A stretch of DNA of 64,000 bases from positions 868,001-932,000 of the forward strand of contig JAUFOR010000002.1 in assembly GCA_040285745.1 (NCBI GenBank). The letters run 5' to 3'. Under the pieces are notes generated by a model. It had not been told where the DNA came from and searched no databases. It was given only the letters and a program-made list of their open reading frames with translations. The DNA is from Barthelona sp. PCE. Taxonomy: Eukaryota > Metamonada: BaSk clade. Of the stretch, positions 27,365-36,647 are shown in pieces; the stretch's first letter is position 1; each line of letters begins with the position of its first letter. The position numbers and the translations under genes are program-made.

Positions 27365-30358
27365 ATGTCTTTAGGTCAAGTTAAGAGTAGTGTTTCTGTC
27401 CAAATCGAAGGTTGTACAGATCAAGTTACAGATTTCTTCTTTTTTGAGAACAACGGACTTTGCATTGGATATGCGGGGAACTATTATGGACTTTCTAAAC
27501 ATTGGAATGGTTCAAACCCCAAAAGCAAGAAACGACCACTTGCTCGTCGAATGTTTGTGAAATTTCACCATGATCGCCGTGGCAACATTCTGTCAACAGC
27601 ATGGGCACAGAGACACAGACTAGGCCAATCTACCCAGATTGAGCTCACCAGTATACCAATTTTGACTGGCAGATCCATCAGCACCCCTACACTTTTCGAC
27701 TCAGTATACAATGATGATATCCCACACACTTGCTTCTCTGAGGATGGTGGTCATATGCACTTCATCAAAAGAAACAGAAAAAACGTTTTTGGGGGTGTAT
27801 TAAACGAGAGTAATAATTATGCGAACACGTTTACACAACGTAGTAACGAAAGTGGAGACCTTTACCTTGCGAGACCGTTTTCTCGTTCGGTAAGTGACTG
27901 CGTAGGTATCTCGATGAGTGCGAATGAAGAGGGATTGTATGCTGCGACTGCGGAGAACGGAGTGTATCGCATCCCATTCAGCACAATGGTTGCGGAGCAT
28001 GTTGACTGTGGCATCCGACGACAGCTGTGTTGCTTCACAGGCATACCAAACGGAAGCAGAATGCTTGCGGGTTGCGTTGCGTATCGCAATACTTCACAAG
28101 TTGTTCTGCTTAACGATACACTAGAAATATTGTCGCGTATTGATCTTCGTGGAGATATAAAATGCATTGAATTCCACCAATCATCGAATTTTTTCGCAGT
28201 CGGAACAGCATTTGCACTTTACATATGCCAGTTTCCAACTGGGTTGATATTGTCAACCATTGAAAACCCTCATGGTCTCTGTGCTTCACGCGTTCATTTC
28301 GGTGAGTACGGATCACACTCATGGGTTGGTATAAGTTTCGTAGGAATAGCTGTTGTTCAACTTCATAGCATCGACTTGGGCTCTGACTACGACTACCTGC
28401 TTGGTAAGCAGTTTTCTTATCAACCACAAAGATCGCATCGTTGCGTGCGAATAGTATCAACCAGCAGCGAACCAGCACCAAGACCAAAGACTGGGAAAAA
28501 ACGAAGAAGGCCAAAAACGGGCGGATCTGTTGATGACACTTCCTTTGCTTTTGTGAAGCGTGGAAATCAAACTTTCTTTGTTGACGGTGATACGCACATT
28601 GGACCTGTGAAATTCGCTTTAAACAGAGATAGAACTGCAGGGTTTTTTACATGCAAAAAGCAATTGTACAGATGGTCAGCTCAGTATGGTGTCGATGGCA
28701 CCGTTGTGAAGCTTCCAAGGCACCCAGTTAAAGCTATAAAGCTCATCAATAATACTGTGATCATTAGTACTGGTGTCAACAATACGTTTATGGCGTATTG
28801 TGGTGATAGTATGGAAATAATTGTTGCAACGAACGTGGAGAGCCTGTTTGACACGATTAAATATGTTGTCCATGGTTACAAAATTTGGTTTTTTATAGGA
28901 GTCAACACATCACTTATTAGATTTGGAAAAACGCGAACATCTGTCTCAGGAATCAACATTCCAGATGAAGATGTGGAGGGTATTCGGTTCCATCCTTCAG
29001 GGATGGCTGCGTTTTATCCCAATAAGTTCATATTTCCATATTCAGCAAACAATTCTGATTTTCAAACATTGAAGGCTAAATTCTTGAAGTCAGGCGCACG
29101 ATACTCCGATTACCTTGACACAATAATACAACATATGGGCAAGGAGCTGCACAGTGACGGAATCAGAAAGCTCATTTTTGCTGAAAGATTCTTTGATATG
29201 GCCGTTAATGAAGTTTCTTCAGCTAATAATGCACTTGTAGATGATACAAACACACAACTTCAGAATATGGAAGCTATGATGGGTCTCATTGAGATAAATG
29301 ACCGAAGCAATGAGGGAATTATAAACATCTTCACTGCAATAACTGATGATTTCTTGGATGTTTGTGAACTTTTTGAAGAAGCACAAATATCTCACGTTGA
29401 AGTGAAGCTTCTAACTACGCTTCTCGATCCTCAGGGTGTATATACTAGTAGTGAATCTACTTTTGCAGATGCATGTGATACCGCTCAAAGGTTAGTTGCT
29501 TTCCATGACAGAACTTGCAATATTTTGTCAGTCCGGTCAAATGGACTATTGAAGCACTTCTCTAATATGGTTGATGAAGCCATTAGTCAATTAAACAGCA
29601 ACGTTGCCCATCACTACGCCAAGAACTTCGAAAGAGTGACACTGAGGAACAAGTTGGTAATACATGCCTTTGATCTTGTTTCGAACAATGAAAAGACTCT
29701 ACACTTACTTAGTACAAAGGGCGTATCGCTAAGTGATTCTGATTTGTATGTCAAGGGATTAAAGTTTAATTTTAGAAGTCTGGAACAGATTATCTTAGAT
29801 CTATACAGTCACAAACCGGTTAATGCTCGCGTTATATCTCACAAGCACTTTACCCTTCCTAAACCTGTTGAGGAGCTGTCCTTAGTATTCAATGAGGTGT
29901 CAAAGGCGTTGACGATCACAAAGGAATTTTCGGAGGAGATGAAACCTTTTCCTTTTTTTTACTCTGTTGCTAATAGTATGGAGAAATCGCTGGAACAAAA
30001 CGCAAAACTGTACAGTAATTTATTTGACCGATTGACGTCATGCTGCTCGATGGATAGAATCGGAATTGTGTTCCACAACATGCCTCACGTTGAACAGCTC
30101 ATTGTAAGTTCCCGTCTGTTCCTCAATGGTTCTCTTGTATACTACGATGATGATTACCATGAAAAACTCAAATATTATGACTTAAACTGCTTTTTTGTTG
30201 ATAAAGAGACGTTGTCACCTCAAGAATATGAGAATACCTTAAAGCGTATTCACACTTTGGCATCCAGTGCTATTAGAGTAATATTTGTGGTCGATCAAGA
30301 TGATTGTTGTAAGCCATACCTCAAATTTGTTATTATACATGGAAATTTAACAGAATAA
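27365..30358 (+). CDS. large protein: beta propeller N-terminus, helical C-terminus; unassigned
   Basis: 997 residues. About 1-570 is beta-rich with propeller-like strands (LYAATAENGVYRIPFS, FFAVGTAFALYICQFPTG, VEGIRFHPSGMAAFYPNKF), broken at about 375-390 by a basic insert (RPKTGKKRRRPKTGG). From about 580 to 900 it is mostly alpha-helical. The layout (propeller followed by a long helical domain) resembles APC4 of the anaphase-promoting complex, but I see no APC4-specific motif and do not assign it. Only 24 bases separate its stop from the next ATG. The stop is GAATAAAC. Confidence 0.75.
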   Translation: MSLGQVKSSVSVQIEGCTDQVTDFFFFENNGLCIGYAGNYYGLSKHWNGSNPKSKKRPLARRMFVKFHHDRRGNILSTAWAQRHRLGQSTQIELTSIPILTGRSISTPTLFDSVYNDDIPHTCFSEDGGHMHFIKRNRKNVFGGVLNESNNYANTFTQRSNESGDLYLARPFSRSVSDCVGISMSANEEGLYAATAENGVYRIPFSTMVAEHVDCGIRRQLCCFTGIPNGSRMLAGCVAYRNTSQVVLLNDTLEILSRIDLRGDIKCIEFHQSSNFFAVGTAFALYICQFPTGLILSTIENPHGLCASRVHFGEYGSHSWVGISFVGIAVVQLHSIDLGSDYDYLLGKQFSYQPQRSHRCVRIVSTSSEPAPRPKTGKKRRRPKTGGSVDDTSFAFVKRGNQTFFVDGDTHIGPVKFALNRDRTAGFFTCKKQLYRWSAQYGVDGTVVKLPRHPVKAIKLINNTVIISTGVNNTFMAYCGDSMEIIVATNVESLFDTIKYVVHGYKIWFFIGVNTSLIRFGKTRTSVSGINIPDEDVEGIRFHPSGMAAFYPNKFIFPYSANNSDFQTLKAKFLKSGARYSDYLDTIIQHMGKELHSDGIRKLIFAERFFDMAVNEVSSANNALVDDTNTQLQNMEAMMGLIEINDRSNEGIINIFTAITDDFLDVCELFEEAQISHVEVKLLTTLLDPQGVYTSSESTFADACDTAQRLVAFHDRTCNILSVRSNGLLKHFSNMVDEAISQLNSNVAHHYAKNFERVTLRNKLVIHAFDLVSNNEKTLHLLSTKGVSLSDSDLYVKGLKFNFRSLEQIILDLYSHKPVNARVISHKHFTLPKPVEELSLVFNEVSKALTITKEFSEEMKPFPFFYSVANSMEKSLEQNAKLYSNLFDRLTSCCSMDRIGIVFHNMPHVEQLIVSSRLFLNGSLVYYDDDYHEKLKYYDLNCFFVDKETLSPQEYENTLKRIHTLASSAIRVIFVVDQDDCCKPYLKFVIIHGNLTE

Positions 30359-30382
30359 ACTGTTTATTAATACATTCCTTTT

Positions 30383-31348
30383 ATGCATTGTATTGATAGG
30401 AATTTATTGGGGTACAGGCTGGCTCTTTCCATAGTGAACTCAAATGAAGACATCAGCTTGCTGAACAGGGCCGATTTTCGTGACGATGATTTGTTTCATA
30501 TTGTTGTTAACTATTTATCTATTTTTGGGTACAATATTCGAATTTCAGAAAGTGAAATCTGCCACAGTTCAACTGGCAATTTACTTCATGAGCTTCCTGC
30601 ACCAATAAGTTTTATGGACCTAGGTTTACAGTCATCTCATCTCGATAAGCGTTTTTTAACAGATTTTTCAACTTCAAAGAGCATTGATGAAGATCTTTTT
30701 GAGCTTTCAAATGCATTGAACTACATATCTGTAGCTGGACTTGCTGTTTTTGTTGCAATTAAGGATTATATCAGAAAATGCAGACAGCAGACTGCATTTA
30801 GTGATGTTGTTGTTCTAGTTGGACCAGGAAACAACGGAAACGATGGACTAATAGCAACAAAACTTTTAGAAGAGCATACTTCCCTCAATATTCACACATT
30901 CACACCTAAAATCAGTAGTAGCAGGGACAGTGTCATTTGCCGTGAGTATGCCAATGCTAATGAGATATATAATCATAAGGAGTCAGTAGAAAATAATATT
31001 CAGCATTTTTTAGATTTTTTTTCCCCACAAACAACCCTTATTATCGATTCTCTTTTTGGTTTTGGTTTTAAAGGTACTCCTAGACCTCCGTTTATAAGTA
31101 TTGAAAATTTTTTCATTTCAATATATCAGGAATGGCACATATTCAGCATCGATGTCCCCAGTTTTTGCACTGTTTCTCACTTAAGCTGGCTTCCCCGTGC
31201 ACTAATTAGCCTTACATGCCCCAAGCATAAACATACAACTAAATTAATTCACTATTTAGGCGGTCGTTTCATACCTGATGAAGTACGCGATAAATACGGA
31301 ATTTTCAATGATTGGGTGGGTTCAAATATTGTTGCACTACTCCAGTAG
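30383..31348 (+). CDS. NAXE: YjeF_N-domain protein, NAD(P)HX epimerase-like
   Basis: 321 residues. The C-terminal 220 carry the YjeF N-terminal (Rossmann-like) domain: SIDEDLFELS and AGLAVFVAIKD match the entry helix; VVVLVGPGNNGNDGLIATKLL is the nucleotide-binding G-P-G-N-N-G-x-D-G-L loop; LIIDSLFGFGFKGTPRPPF, FSIDVPSF and LISLTCPKH follow; HYLGGRFIPDEVRDKYGI closes the domain as in animal NAXE. It repairs hydrated NAD(P)H by epimerisation, normally with a dehydratase partner that is not in this window. The S-I-D-x-P-S segment keeps its Asp, though the usual G-W after it is absent. The first 100 residues are an extension I cannot assign. Confidence 0.85.
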   Translation: MHCIDRNLLGYRLALSIVNSNEDISLLNRADFRDDDLFHIVVNYLSIFGYNIRISESEICHSSTGNLLHELPAPISFMDLGLQSSHLDKRFLTDFSTSKSIDEDLFELSNALNYISVAGLAVFVAIKDYIRKCRQQTAFSDVVVLVGPGNNGNDGLIATKLLEEHTSLNIHTFTPKISSSRDSVICREYANANEIYNHKESVENNIQHFLDFFSPQTTLIIDSLFGFGFKGTPRPPFISIENFFISIYQEWHIFSIDVPSFCTVSHLSWLPRALISLTCPKHKHTTKLIHYLGGRFIPDEVRDKYGIFNDWVGSNIVALLQ

Positions 31349-31379
31349 ATGAAAACTAGTTGTAAAACAAGACTATTTA

Positions 31380-33380
31380 CTACAATCCAAAGCTAATTGA
31401 ACCGGAACCGACTTTGAAAGATATTCCATTGGTAACATTACCTACAACCTCACTAATCTGTTCAACAGTCTCAGCTGCAACTTCCTCAATACGCTCAGAA
31501 ACTTCCTCAGCCTTTTCAGAAACTTCAACAACTTCTGCTACAATTTCCTCAGCCTTCTCAGCAACTTCAACAACTTCTGCTACAATTTCCTCAGCCTTCT
31601 CAGCAACTTCAATAACAACTTCTGCTGCCTCAACAACTGCTTCAGGTGCCTCAACTGCTTCAGCAACTGCTTTAACTGTCTGTGCAACTTCCTGCACAAT
31701 TTCACCAATTTCACCAACACTGATTGGTCCAACGTTAACGTCACAATCAGAATTCTCAAGACATGGTGATGGTTCAGGGACTGCGAGTAGTTCTTCATCT
31801 GAAGAAGCAACTAATGCTGATGCAGCGTGATCTTCAACATCTGTCTCCATCTCCTCAGCCATCTTCTTGTAATCTGGCATGCACTTAATGTACTTAGGAC
31901 GCAGGAAAACAGCCAGCAGACAAGCAACCAAATCAATACATGCAGCAAAGAAAAAGAGGAATGAGTAACCCTCGTCTTCATACTGTTCAATAGAGATTCC
32001 AGGTGCAACTGGAACCTCGAATGCCCAGTTCTTCAGGATGAGCGTTGCGATCGGAGCAGCAACAGAACCACCAACGGTACGCGCGACTGTGTTCATAGCA
32101 AGTGCAACTGTCTTGACAGGTTTTCCAGTGATTTTTTCAATTCTCGCAGCACTACCAAAGACAACATTCATCATTGCAATCATAATGATAGACAACATCA
32201 AACCGTTAATGAGTAGCTCAACACGGAGAGTCCACTCTGTTGCATGCCAACCTCCCATTAAAGCAAAACTACCCGCAACACCAGCCATACCAAAGGAAAC
32301 AACGTTGAGAGGGTTAGCTCCTTTTGAAACAACAACGGTTGCAACAGCTGAACCGATGGGCTGAAGGAAACTAGAAAATACCATTGTGAGTGCAATATCC
32401 ATAATGTTTGTAACTCCGAAAGAAGCAAGAAGGAATGGAAGCACAAAGAAGCTTGTAAACATAGCGAAACCAGAGAATACAGCAATAATACATGTTGCAA
32501 TCAGGTCACTCTCCTTAAGCAGATCAAACGCAATGATTGGATTCTCAACACGCTGCTCGACAACAATGAACCCAATCAAGGAAAGGAATGAAATAACAAG
32601 ACCGGATATGGGACCATAATGGGTGTACCCATAATCGTTACCAAAGATAATGTAGGTCAACAGGCCACCGAGGAACAAAAAGATGAGTGAACCACCACCG
32701 TAATCAATGGACACCTTATCTTTATCCTCAATGGGGGTTGGGGGAAGGAGGAACACCAAGAGAACAACAACAAACAGCAAGATAGAACTCTGAATAGTGA
32801 ACATAGTTGTCCAACTGAAGATGTCTACAAGCCAAGCACTAATAATCATACCAATTGCTGCCCCAAGAGAAAATGCTAAGGACAAAATGCCAATGACAAT
32901 TTTTCCGTACTTGTCAGGGAAGACAGTAATAGCCAACGACATCATCAATGATAAAGCGGCCATACCAATACCTGAAATAACACGAAGAATAATAATTGCC
33001 CACAGATTATCACTGAAAACAGGAATAAGCAATGAGGCAAATGAGTATATAAACAAAGTCACCACACTCATCGTCTTTGTGCCAAATTTCTGGTCTCCCA
33101 TGGCAGAAAGAACTGTGTTGGTTGATGCTGATGCCACTAAAGGTCCAGAAACCATCAAAGAAAGCATAAACTCAAGCAAGTTACCATAACCACTCTGACT
33201 GAATGTTTGAGAAAGCATTGGAAGAATTGGGGTGACAGCAATCTCCAGGCTCATGATTAATATCGCTGAGACAAACAGTAAAATCATCAATGTGATATGT
33301 ACCTTTGTCAATTTATCGTTATCGTCAATAACTGTATCATTGTCGTTATGTACTACGTTTTGAAGCTCCTCAGATGTCAT
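31380..33380 (-). CDS. major facilitator superfamily transporter, 14-TM DHA type, with repeat-bearing tail
   Basis: 666 residues from the ATG at 33380. An upstream ATG at 33437 would add 19 residues over a pyrimidine-rich leader. About 14 hydrophobic segments run from residue about 32 to 505. Signature pieces are LGAAIGMIISAWLVDIFSW (the antiporter motif C region) and ILRVISGIGMAALSLMM, as in drug:H+ antiporter family 2. The cytosolic tail (about 520-666) is acidic and contains a 14-residue repeat, EKAEEIVAEVVEVA, in about three copies, which forms an amphipathic helix. Substrate unknown; export of drugs or metabolites is the family role. The stop is TAGTAAAT. Confidence 0.93.
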   Translation of the reverse strand: MTSEELQNVVHNDNDTVIDDNDKLTKVHITLMILLFVSAILIMSLEIAVTPILPMLSQTFSQSGYGNLLEFMLSLMVSGPLVASASTNTVLSAMGDQKFGTKTMSVVTLFIYSFASLLIPVFSDNLWAIIILRVISGIGMAALSLMMSLAITVFPDKYGKIVIGILSLAFSLGAAIGMIISAWLVDIFSWTTMFTIQSSILLFVVVLLVFLLPPTPIEDKDKVSIDYGGGSLIFLFLGGLLTYIIFGNDYGYTHYGPISGLVISFLSLIGFIVVEQRVENPIIAFDLLKESDLIATCIIAVFSGFAMFTSFFVLPFLLASFGVTNIMDIALTMVFSSFLQPIGSAVATVVVSKGANPLNVVSFGMAGVAGSFALMGGWHATEWTLRVELLINGLMLSIIMIAMMNVVFGSAARIEKITGKPVKTVALAMNTVARTVGGSVAAPIATLILKNWAFEVPVAPGISIEQYEDEGYSFLFFFAACIDLVACLLAVFLRPKYIKCMPDYKKMAEEMETDVEDHAASALVASSDEELLAVPEPSPCLENSDCDVNVGPISVGEIGEIVQEVAQTVKAVAEAVEAPEAVVEAAEVVIEVAEKAEEIVAEVVEVAEKAEEIVAEVVEVSEKAEEVSERIEEVAAETVEQISEVVGNVTNGISFKVGSGSISFGL
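31489..31626. repeat. 42-bp tandem repeat in the MFS tail
   Basis: The plus strand shows TTTCCTCAGCCTTCTCAGCA and CTTCAACAACTTCTGCTACA repeating with a 42-base period, in about three copies that diverge at the edges. Each unit encodes 14 residues (E-K-A-E-E-I-V-A-E-V-V-E-V-A), two heptad-like turns. The frame is kept. Confidence 0.85.
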
Positions 33381-33502
33381 TCCAATCTTTAAACTTAAGA
33401 AAGAGAGAAAAGAAAAGAAAGTGTCAATATGAGACATTAAGTGCCATTGCGAAATCTGCTGACACTGTTTTGGTCTATTTCAACTTAAAAAGGAGCCTTA
33501 AT

Positions 33503-33784
33503 ATGACAATGGACCCTCAAGAGAAATACTTTGAAAACCAGGTCCCTGAGCCTTTTTTCACAATTACTTCTTCAATGAATGTGTTGGCTGTAAGAATTCC
33601 TTTGGTATCCCATACAAAGTGGCTAATACTGTACAATTTTGGATATCAAATACTAGTACAGATTTACACAGCTTTTTTGATGAGGCCATATGAGTGTTTT
33701 GCCTTTAGACTTACTGCTTGTGGTCGTAAGACTATAGAGGAGAGTTCAATTTTTCGTTTGCTCGAGTTCGTTTTTGCTGAATAG
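33503..33784 (+). CDS. small protein, possibly Alba-like
   Basis: 93 residues from ATG at 33503. The longer frame overlaps the divergent transporter's start and is less likely. The C-terminal part FAFRLTACGRKTIEESSIFRLLEF matches the usual Alba strand-helix pattern, in which a beta strand leads to A-x-G-x-A-I followed by an amphipathic helix; the N-terminal SSMNVLAVRIP could be the first strand. Alba proteins bind RNA or DNA and occur as RNase P/MRP subunits. The match is short and unverified. Confidence 0.45.
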   Translation: MTMDPQEKYFENQVPEPFFTITSSMNVLAVRIPLVSHTKWLILYNFGYQILVQIYTAFLMRPYECFAFRLTACGRKTIEESSIFRLLEFVFAE

Positions 33785-34924
33785 ATTTTCTCCTCTTGGT
33801 TTTCTGTGGGATTACTAGAATAGCACATAAACTGTGGTGAAATTTAATACTGTTGGTGAAGTTGATGAAATTATTGCGGTATTAACTATCGATAATTTGA
33901 GGGAAAACAGCATCTAACTTCTTGTTAAATACATGTGGTGATGTGCCATGATTTGAAGGATAGTTTTGCTTTGACTTTTGTTTTATCCCTTATTTGAAAT
34001 CAAAAACATGTTAAGAATCAGTTGTTAATGATTTTTTTGATGATGCTTTAGTAACAACAGTTTGGTAAATGAAGTTCACCCAAAGCAAAACGATGAAGCT
34101 CACTCCTGATTATTAGGTCTGATAGGTGAGTAGTAGCCGAAATTTCAAGTTCAACGCGGTAATTAAATAAAATGGTTACTTTACTATAAAAGGTTTTTTG
34201 CACTAGTCTTGAGAACGTTTGTGGATCATTTGTTTTCGTTTCTTAATGTTTAATTTATTCTGCTAACTACACTCTTTTATACTATCTTTATTCTTTCATC
34301 ACAAACTTCTTTCTACTGTTCTTTTTCCAAAGAATCAAGCCAATCAAACATACTATGTTCTTAAACCATGTACAGCATAGAACACAATGGAAGTACAAAT
34401 GTTCACACAAAAAGTATCATCAATCATTTTTATGTTACTGCTTTTCTTATTCTTTTTAATGCCAAAACACGACATGCCATATACTCATGATTGTGAAAAT
34501 GTTGAAAAAACAGTTAATAGCACAAACTATAAAATTATTTCAAAAATAATAAATCTCGATATATTCAATAGATGATGTTTTGACAGTTATACATTATCCA
34601 TTGATCCTTAACTCAATGAGCTAATGTAATTTTTAAAGAAGCTAAGCAAACCATTCTTCACAAACCATATGAATTTGTTGAACTTAAGTATAAGAAAATT
34701 TCCATCAAATATGCAGAGAATGGAATAGAACGTATGCGGGTGTATTTCAGATAAAAAAAAGAAGATTATGACTTCACAAGGGCTGAGTTCTCTCGGATAC
34801 ATGCATGTTTACTGACAGATATCTAGTTGGATGGCGTGAATAAGTTCCTAAGATCGAGGTCGGATATAAAAAAAGATTCACTCTGTCAACTCCATCATTC
34901 AACACAAAAAAAAAACGACAAAAA
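33785..34924. other. AT-rich gene-poor region before the tRNA cluster
   Basis: 1,140 bases, very AT-rich, with no conserved coding signal. A 62-codon frame at 34387-34575 would encode a short protein with one hydrophobic stretch (IIFMLLLFLFFLM), but composition alone explains it. An A tract just before 34925 reads as TTTTT after the 3' end of tRNA-Gly, a Pol III terminator. Confidence 0.5.
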
Positions 34925-34995
34925 TACGCAGACCGGGAATCGAACCCGGGATCTCAGCTTGGAAGGCTATATTGATACCATTTCAACATCCGCGT
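34925..34995 (-). tRNA. tRNA-Gly (anticodon TCC)
   Basis: Reading the minus strand: acceptor ACGCGGA pairs with TCTGCGT (one G-U). The D arm is TTGA/TCAA around the short loop AATGGTA. The anticodon loop is CTTCCAA with anticodon TCC. The T arm is CCGGG-TTCGATT-CCCGG. The first pair of the anticodon stem is unpaired (A-A). The discriminator is A and CCA is not encoded. A run of T follows directly and would terminate Pol III. There is no intron. Confidence 0.93.
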
Positions 34996-35074
34996 TATCG
35001 GAAATTGTTTGTCTAAAATATACATTCTCAATTTAAAGAATGTCTGTGAAGATCAAGCTTCAAAACGTAAATTA

Positions 35075-35146
35075 TGTCAACACCGAGAATCGAACTCGGA
35101 TTGCTGCCTCCACAGGGCAGTATAATAACCATTATATGATGTTGAC
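35075..35146 (-). tRNA. tRNA-His (anticodon GTG)
   Basis: Minus strand: acceptor GTCAACA/TGTTGAC is perfect. The D arm is ATA/TAT with loop TAATGGT. The anticodon stem CTGCC/GGCAG encloses CTGTGGA with anticodon GTG. The T arm is CCGAG-TTCGATT-CTCGG. The base 5' of the gene is also G, matching the extra G-1 of tRNA-His, though eukaryotes normally add it after transcription. No intron. Confidence 0.94.
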
Positions 35147-35232
35147 CACGAAATTACGGAAATAACCAACAGTATATAATTACATTAGAAATTATATTGA
35201 TCTTGAATTTCCTCCGTTCAAAAATGAATTTA

Positions 35233-35305
35233 TAACCAATAGAAGACTTGAACTCCTGACCTCTCGGTTCGTAGCCGAACGCTCTTCCAACTGAGCTAAT
35301 TGGTT
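35233..35305 (-). tRNA. tRNA-Arg (anticodon ACG)
   Basis: Minus strand: acceptor AACCAAT/ATTGGTT is perfect. The D arm is GCTC/GAGC with loop AGTTGGAA. The anticodon loop is CTACGAA, giving ACG (read as ICG after deamination). The T arm is AGGAG-TTCAAGT-CTTCT. The classical A and B boxes are present (TAGCTCAGTTGG and GTTCAAGTC). No intron. Confidence 0.95.
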
Positions 35306-35389
35306 GTGTTAGATTCGGAAATCAGCTATTCAAAATATTAAATATATGTATATATTAAAAACTTTTGGAATGATTCACATTCTTTAAAA

Positions 35390-35437
35390 ATTACCTTACC
35401 AAGAATCGAACTCGCGATCCTCAACTCTAACCGCTCT
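35390..35437 (-). pseudogene. tRNA remnant (3' half)
   Basis: The minus strand reads AAGAGCGGTTAG ... GAGGATCGCGAGTTCGATTC. It keeps a B box (GTTCGATTC) and most of a T stem (GCGAG/CTTGG, one mismatch). The anticodon arm cannot be folded and no 5' acceptor complements the 3' part (TAAGGTA). Its middle lines up loosely with the neighbouring tRNA-Arg, so it may be a decayed duplicate. Confidence 0.5.
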
Positions 35438-36221
35438 TTTTGCCTGCATAATTTTTAAAAGTTATAATTTTTAAGATAGGAGCTTTAAATAAAGATTAAT
35501 ATATATAAAATAAAGTATTACACATATTTACATATATAAATAGTCAAAAATAGTATTGTAGCGCTGAATTGTAAGTTTTCCTTAAAGTTAGACATTTGTT
35601 CGGGAGGTGTGAGCTCCTTTAAGTACTATGTTTGTACTGATAATTGTACTAAAGCCCTTTTTTAAAAGAAAAGGGAAGATAAAAAAATGAAGTGAGTACT
35701 CAAGTATTATTCGAGGAAGAATCGCGTGCACTATCCTCAGGCAAATTTACTCTTACGAAATAACATGTTGCTCACAAATGTGCCCCAAAATTAATAATAT
35801 TAGTGTACTTTTCAAGATTCCTAGCTAGAATACGTTTGTAAAGTTTGCATGTTTCCGTATTGAAATCATACTGTGATTTAGGCATAATTTAGAGGCTGGA
35901 CGATTCATGCAACAATCAATATGTGATTGTTATAGGTGAAAAAAAGATTCTCTATTGAGTTTTTTTATAAGACAGGCGGAAAAGACAACATGTGATGTTG
36001 CAGTAAAGTTTTTGGTTAATATATGGAGTAACGTACCAATTTAAATAGGCAATTTGAAGAATTAGCTCAACATTGAGGATTTTATACACTTTTTTTGTTT
36101 TACGTTTTATAACTCTTTACGACCATCTAAAGTCAACAAAGACAGTTTATCTGCTTATTTATATAGCATACAAGTTTATTTACGTTATTTTAGAACTTAT
36201 ATTTTTTTTTGTCAATTTAAT
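35438..36221. other. AT-rich region after the tRNA cluster
   Basis: About 780 bases with strings such as TATATATAAAAT and no frame of interest. I see no 5S rRNA, SRP RNA or snRNA that I could defend. The last 40 bases form the promoter/leader of the small secreted protein gene. Confidence 0.5.
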
Positions 36222-36623
36222 ATGTTTAAAACACTATTTTTACTGGTTTTGATCTATGCTGGAGTCAGTGCATCCTACCGTTGTGGTACTTGTTGTTCTT
36301 TCCGTCCGGCTTTTAGCAGTTATACTCAAATCGATATGAAATGCAAGAGTTATTGTGCAGATAACGGAGGAAGCTGTGGAAGCTATTGGTCTTGGAAGCG
36401 TGGATGTACTAGCAGACCTGCATTTTCAAGTTATGAAGTTGTTGACACTCGTTGTTTGGATTTTTGTGTTAAAGTTAATGGCGCATTGTCCTCATGCACA
36501 GGTACATACAACTCTGCAAAGCGTTCGTGCACTTCACGTCAACCGTTTTCTAGCTATTCCACAACTGACTATACATGCGTTGGTTTCAAGCTTCAGGAAG
36601 CTTTAGACAAGGCATTTGGATGA
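36222..36623 (+). CDS. small secreted cysteine-rich protein with three (x)FSSY...DxxC motifs
   Basis: 133 residues. The signal peptide FKTLFLLVLIYAGVSA is followed by three repeats. Each starts with a basic/aromatic R-P-A-F-S-S-Y (third: RQPFSSY), then about five residues on comes D-x-x-C: IDMKCKSYC, VDTRCLDFC and TDYTCVGFK. Each repeat supplies two to four Cys for disulfides. It is secreted and lacks a membrane anchor. A paralogue lies at 58975-59391 on the other strand with the same signal, the same D-x-x-C-x-x-F/Y-C triplet and a similar C-terminal DYTCV...LDK end. I know no described family with this pattern. The stop is TGA, with TGAATAAA after it. Confidence 0.85.
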   Translation: MFKTLFLLVLIYAGVSASYRCGTCCSFRPAFSSYTQIDMKCKSYCADNGGSCGSYWSWKRGCTSRPAFSSYEVVDTRCLDFCVKVNGALSSCTGTYNSAKRSCTSRQPFSSYSTTDYTCVGFKLQEALDKAFG

Positions 36624-36647
36624 TGAATAAATTATTTCTATTACTAT
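36624..36647. terminator. shared 3'-end region of a convergent gene pair
   Basis: The 24 bases between two convergent stops read TGAATAAATTATTTCTATTACTAT. They hold AATAAA on the plus strand, while the minus-strand stop itself reads CAATAAAT. Both transcripts could use overlapping TAAA-type signals here. The same 24-base gap separates the convergent pairs at 48203-48226 and 50153-50176. Confidence 0.4.

Noticed and set aside
27365-30358. Assigning the 997-residue protein as APC4.
   Set aside because: The propeller-plus-helix layout fits, but I find none of the conserved APC4 helical-domain sequence; a profile search would be needed.
34387-34575. A 62-codon frame with one hydrophobic stretch in the tRNA-bearing region.
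   Set aside because: Composition of AT-rich DNA gives such frames readily; no conserved feature and no nearby regulatory element.
33785-36221. Searching the gene-poor region for mobile elements, 5S rRNA or snRNA.
   Set aside because: No reverse transcriptase or transposase frame, no terminal repeats and no recognisable 5S or snRNA core could be found by eye.
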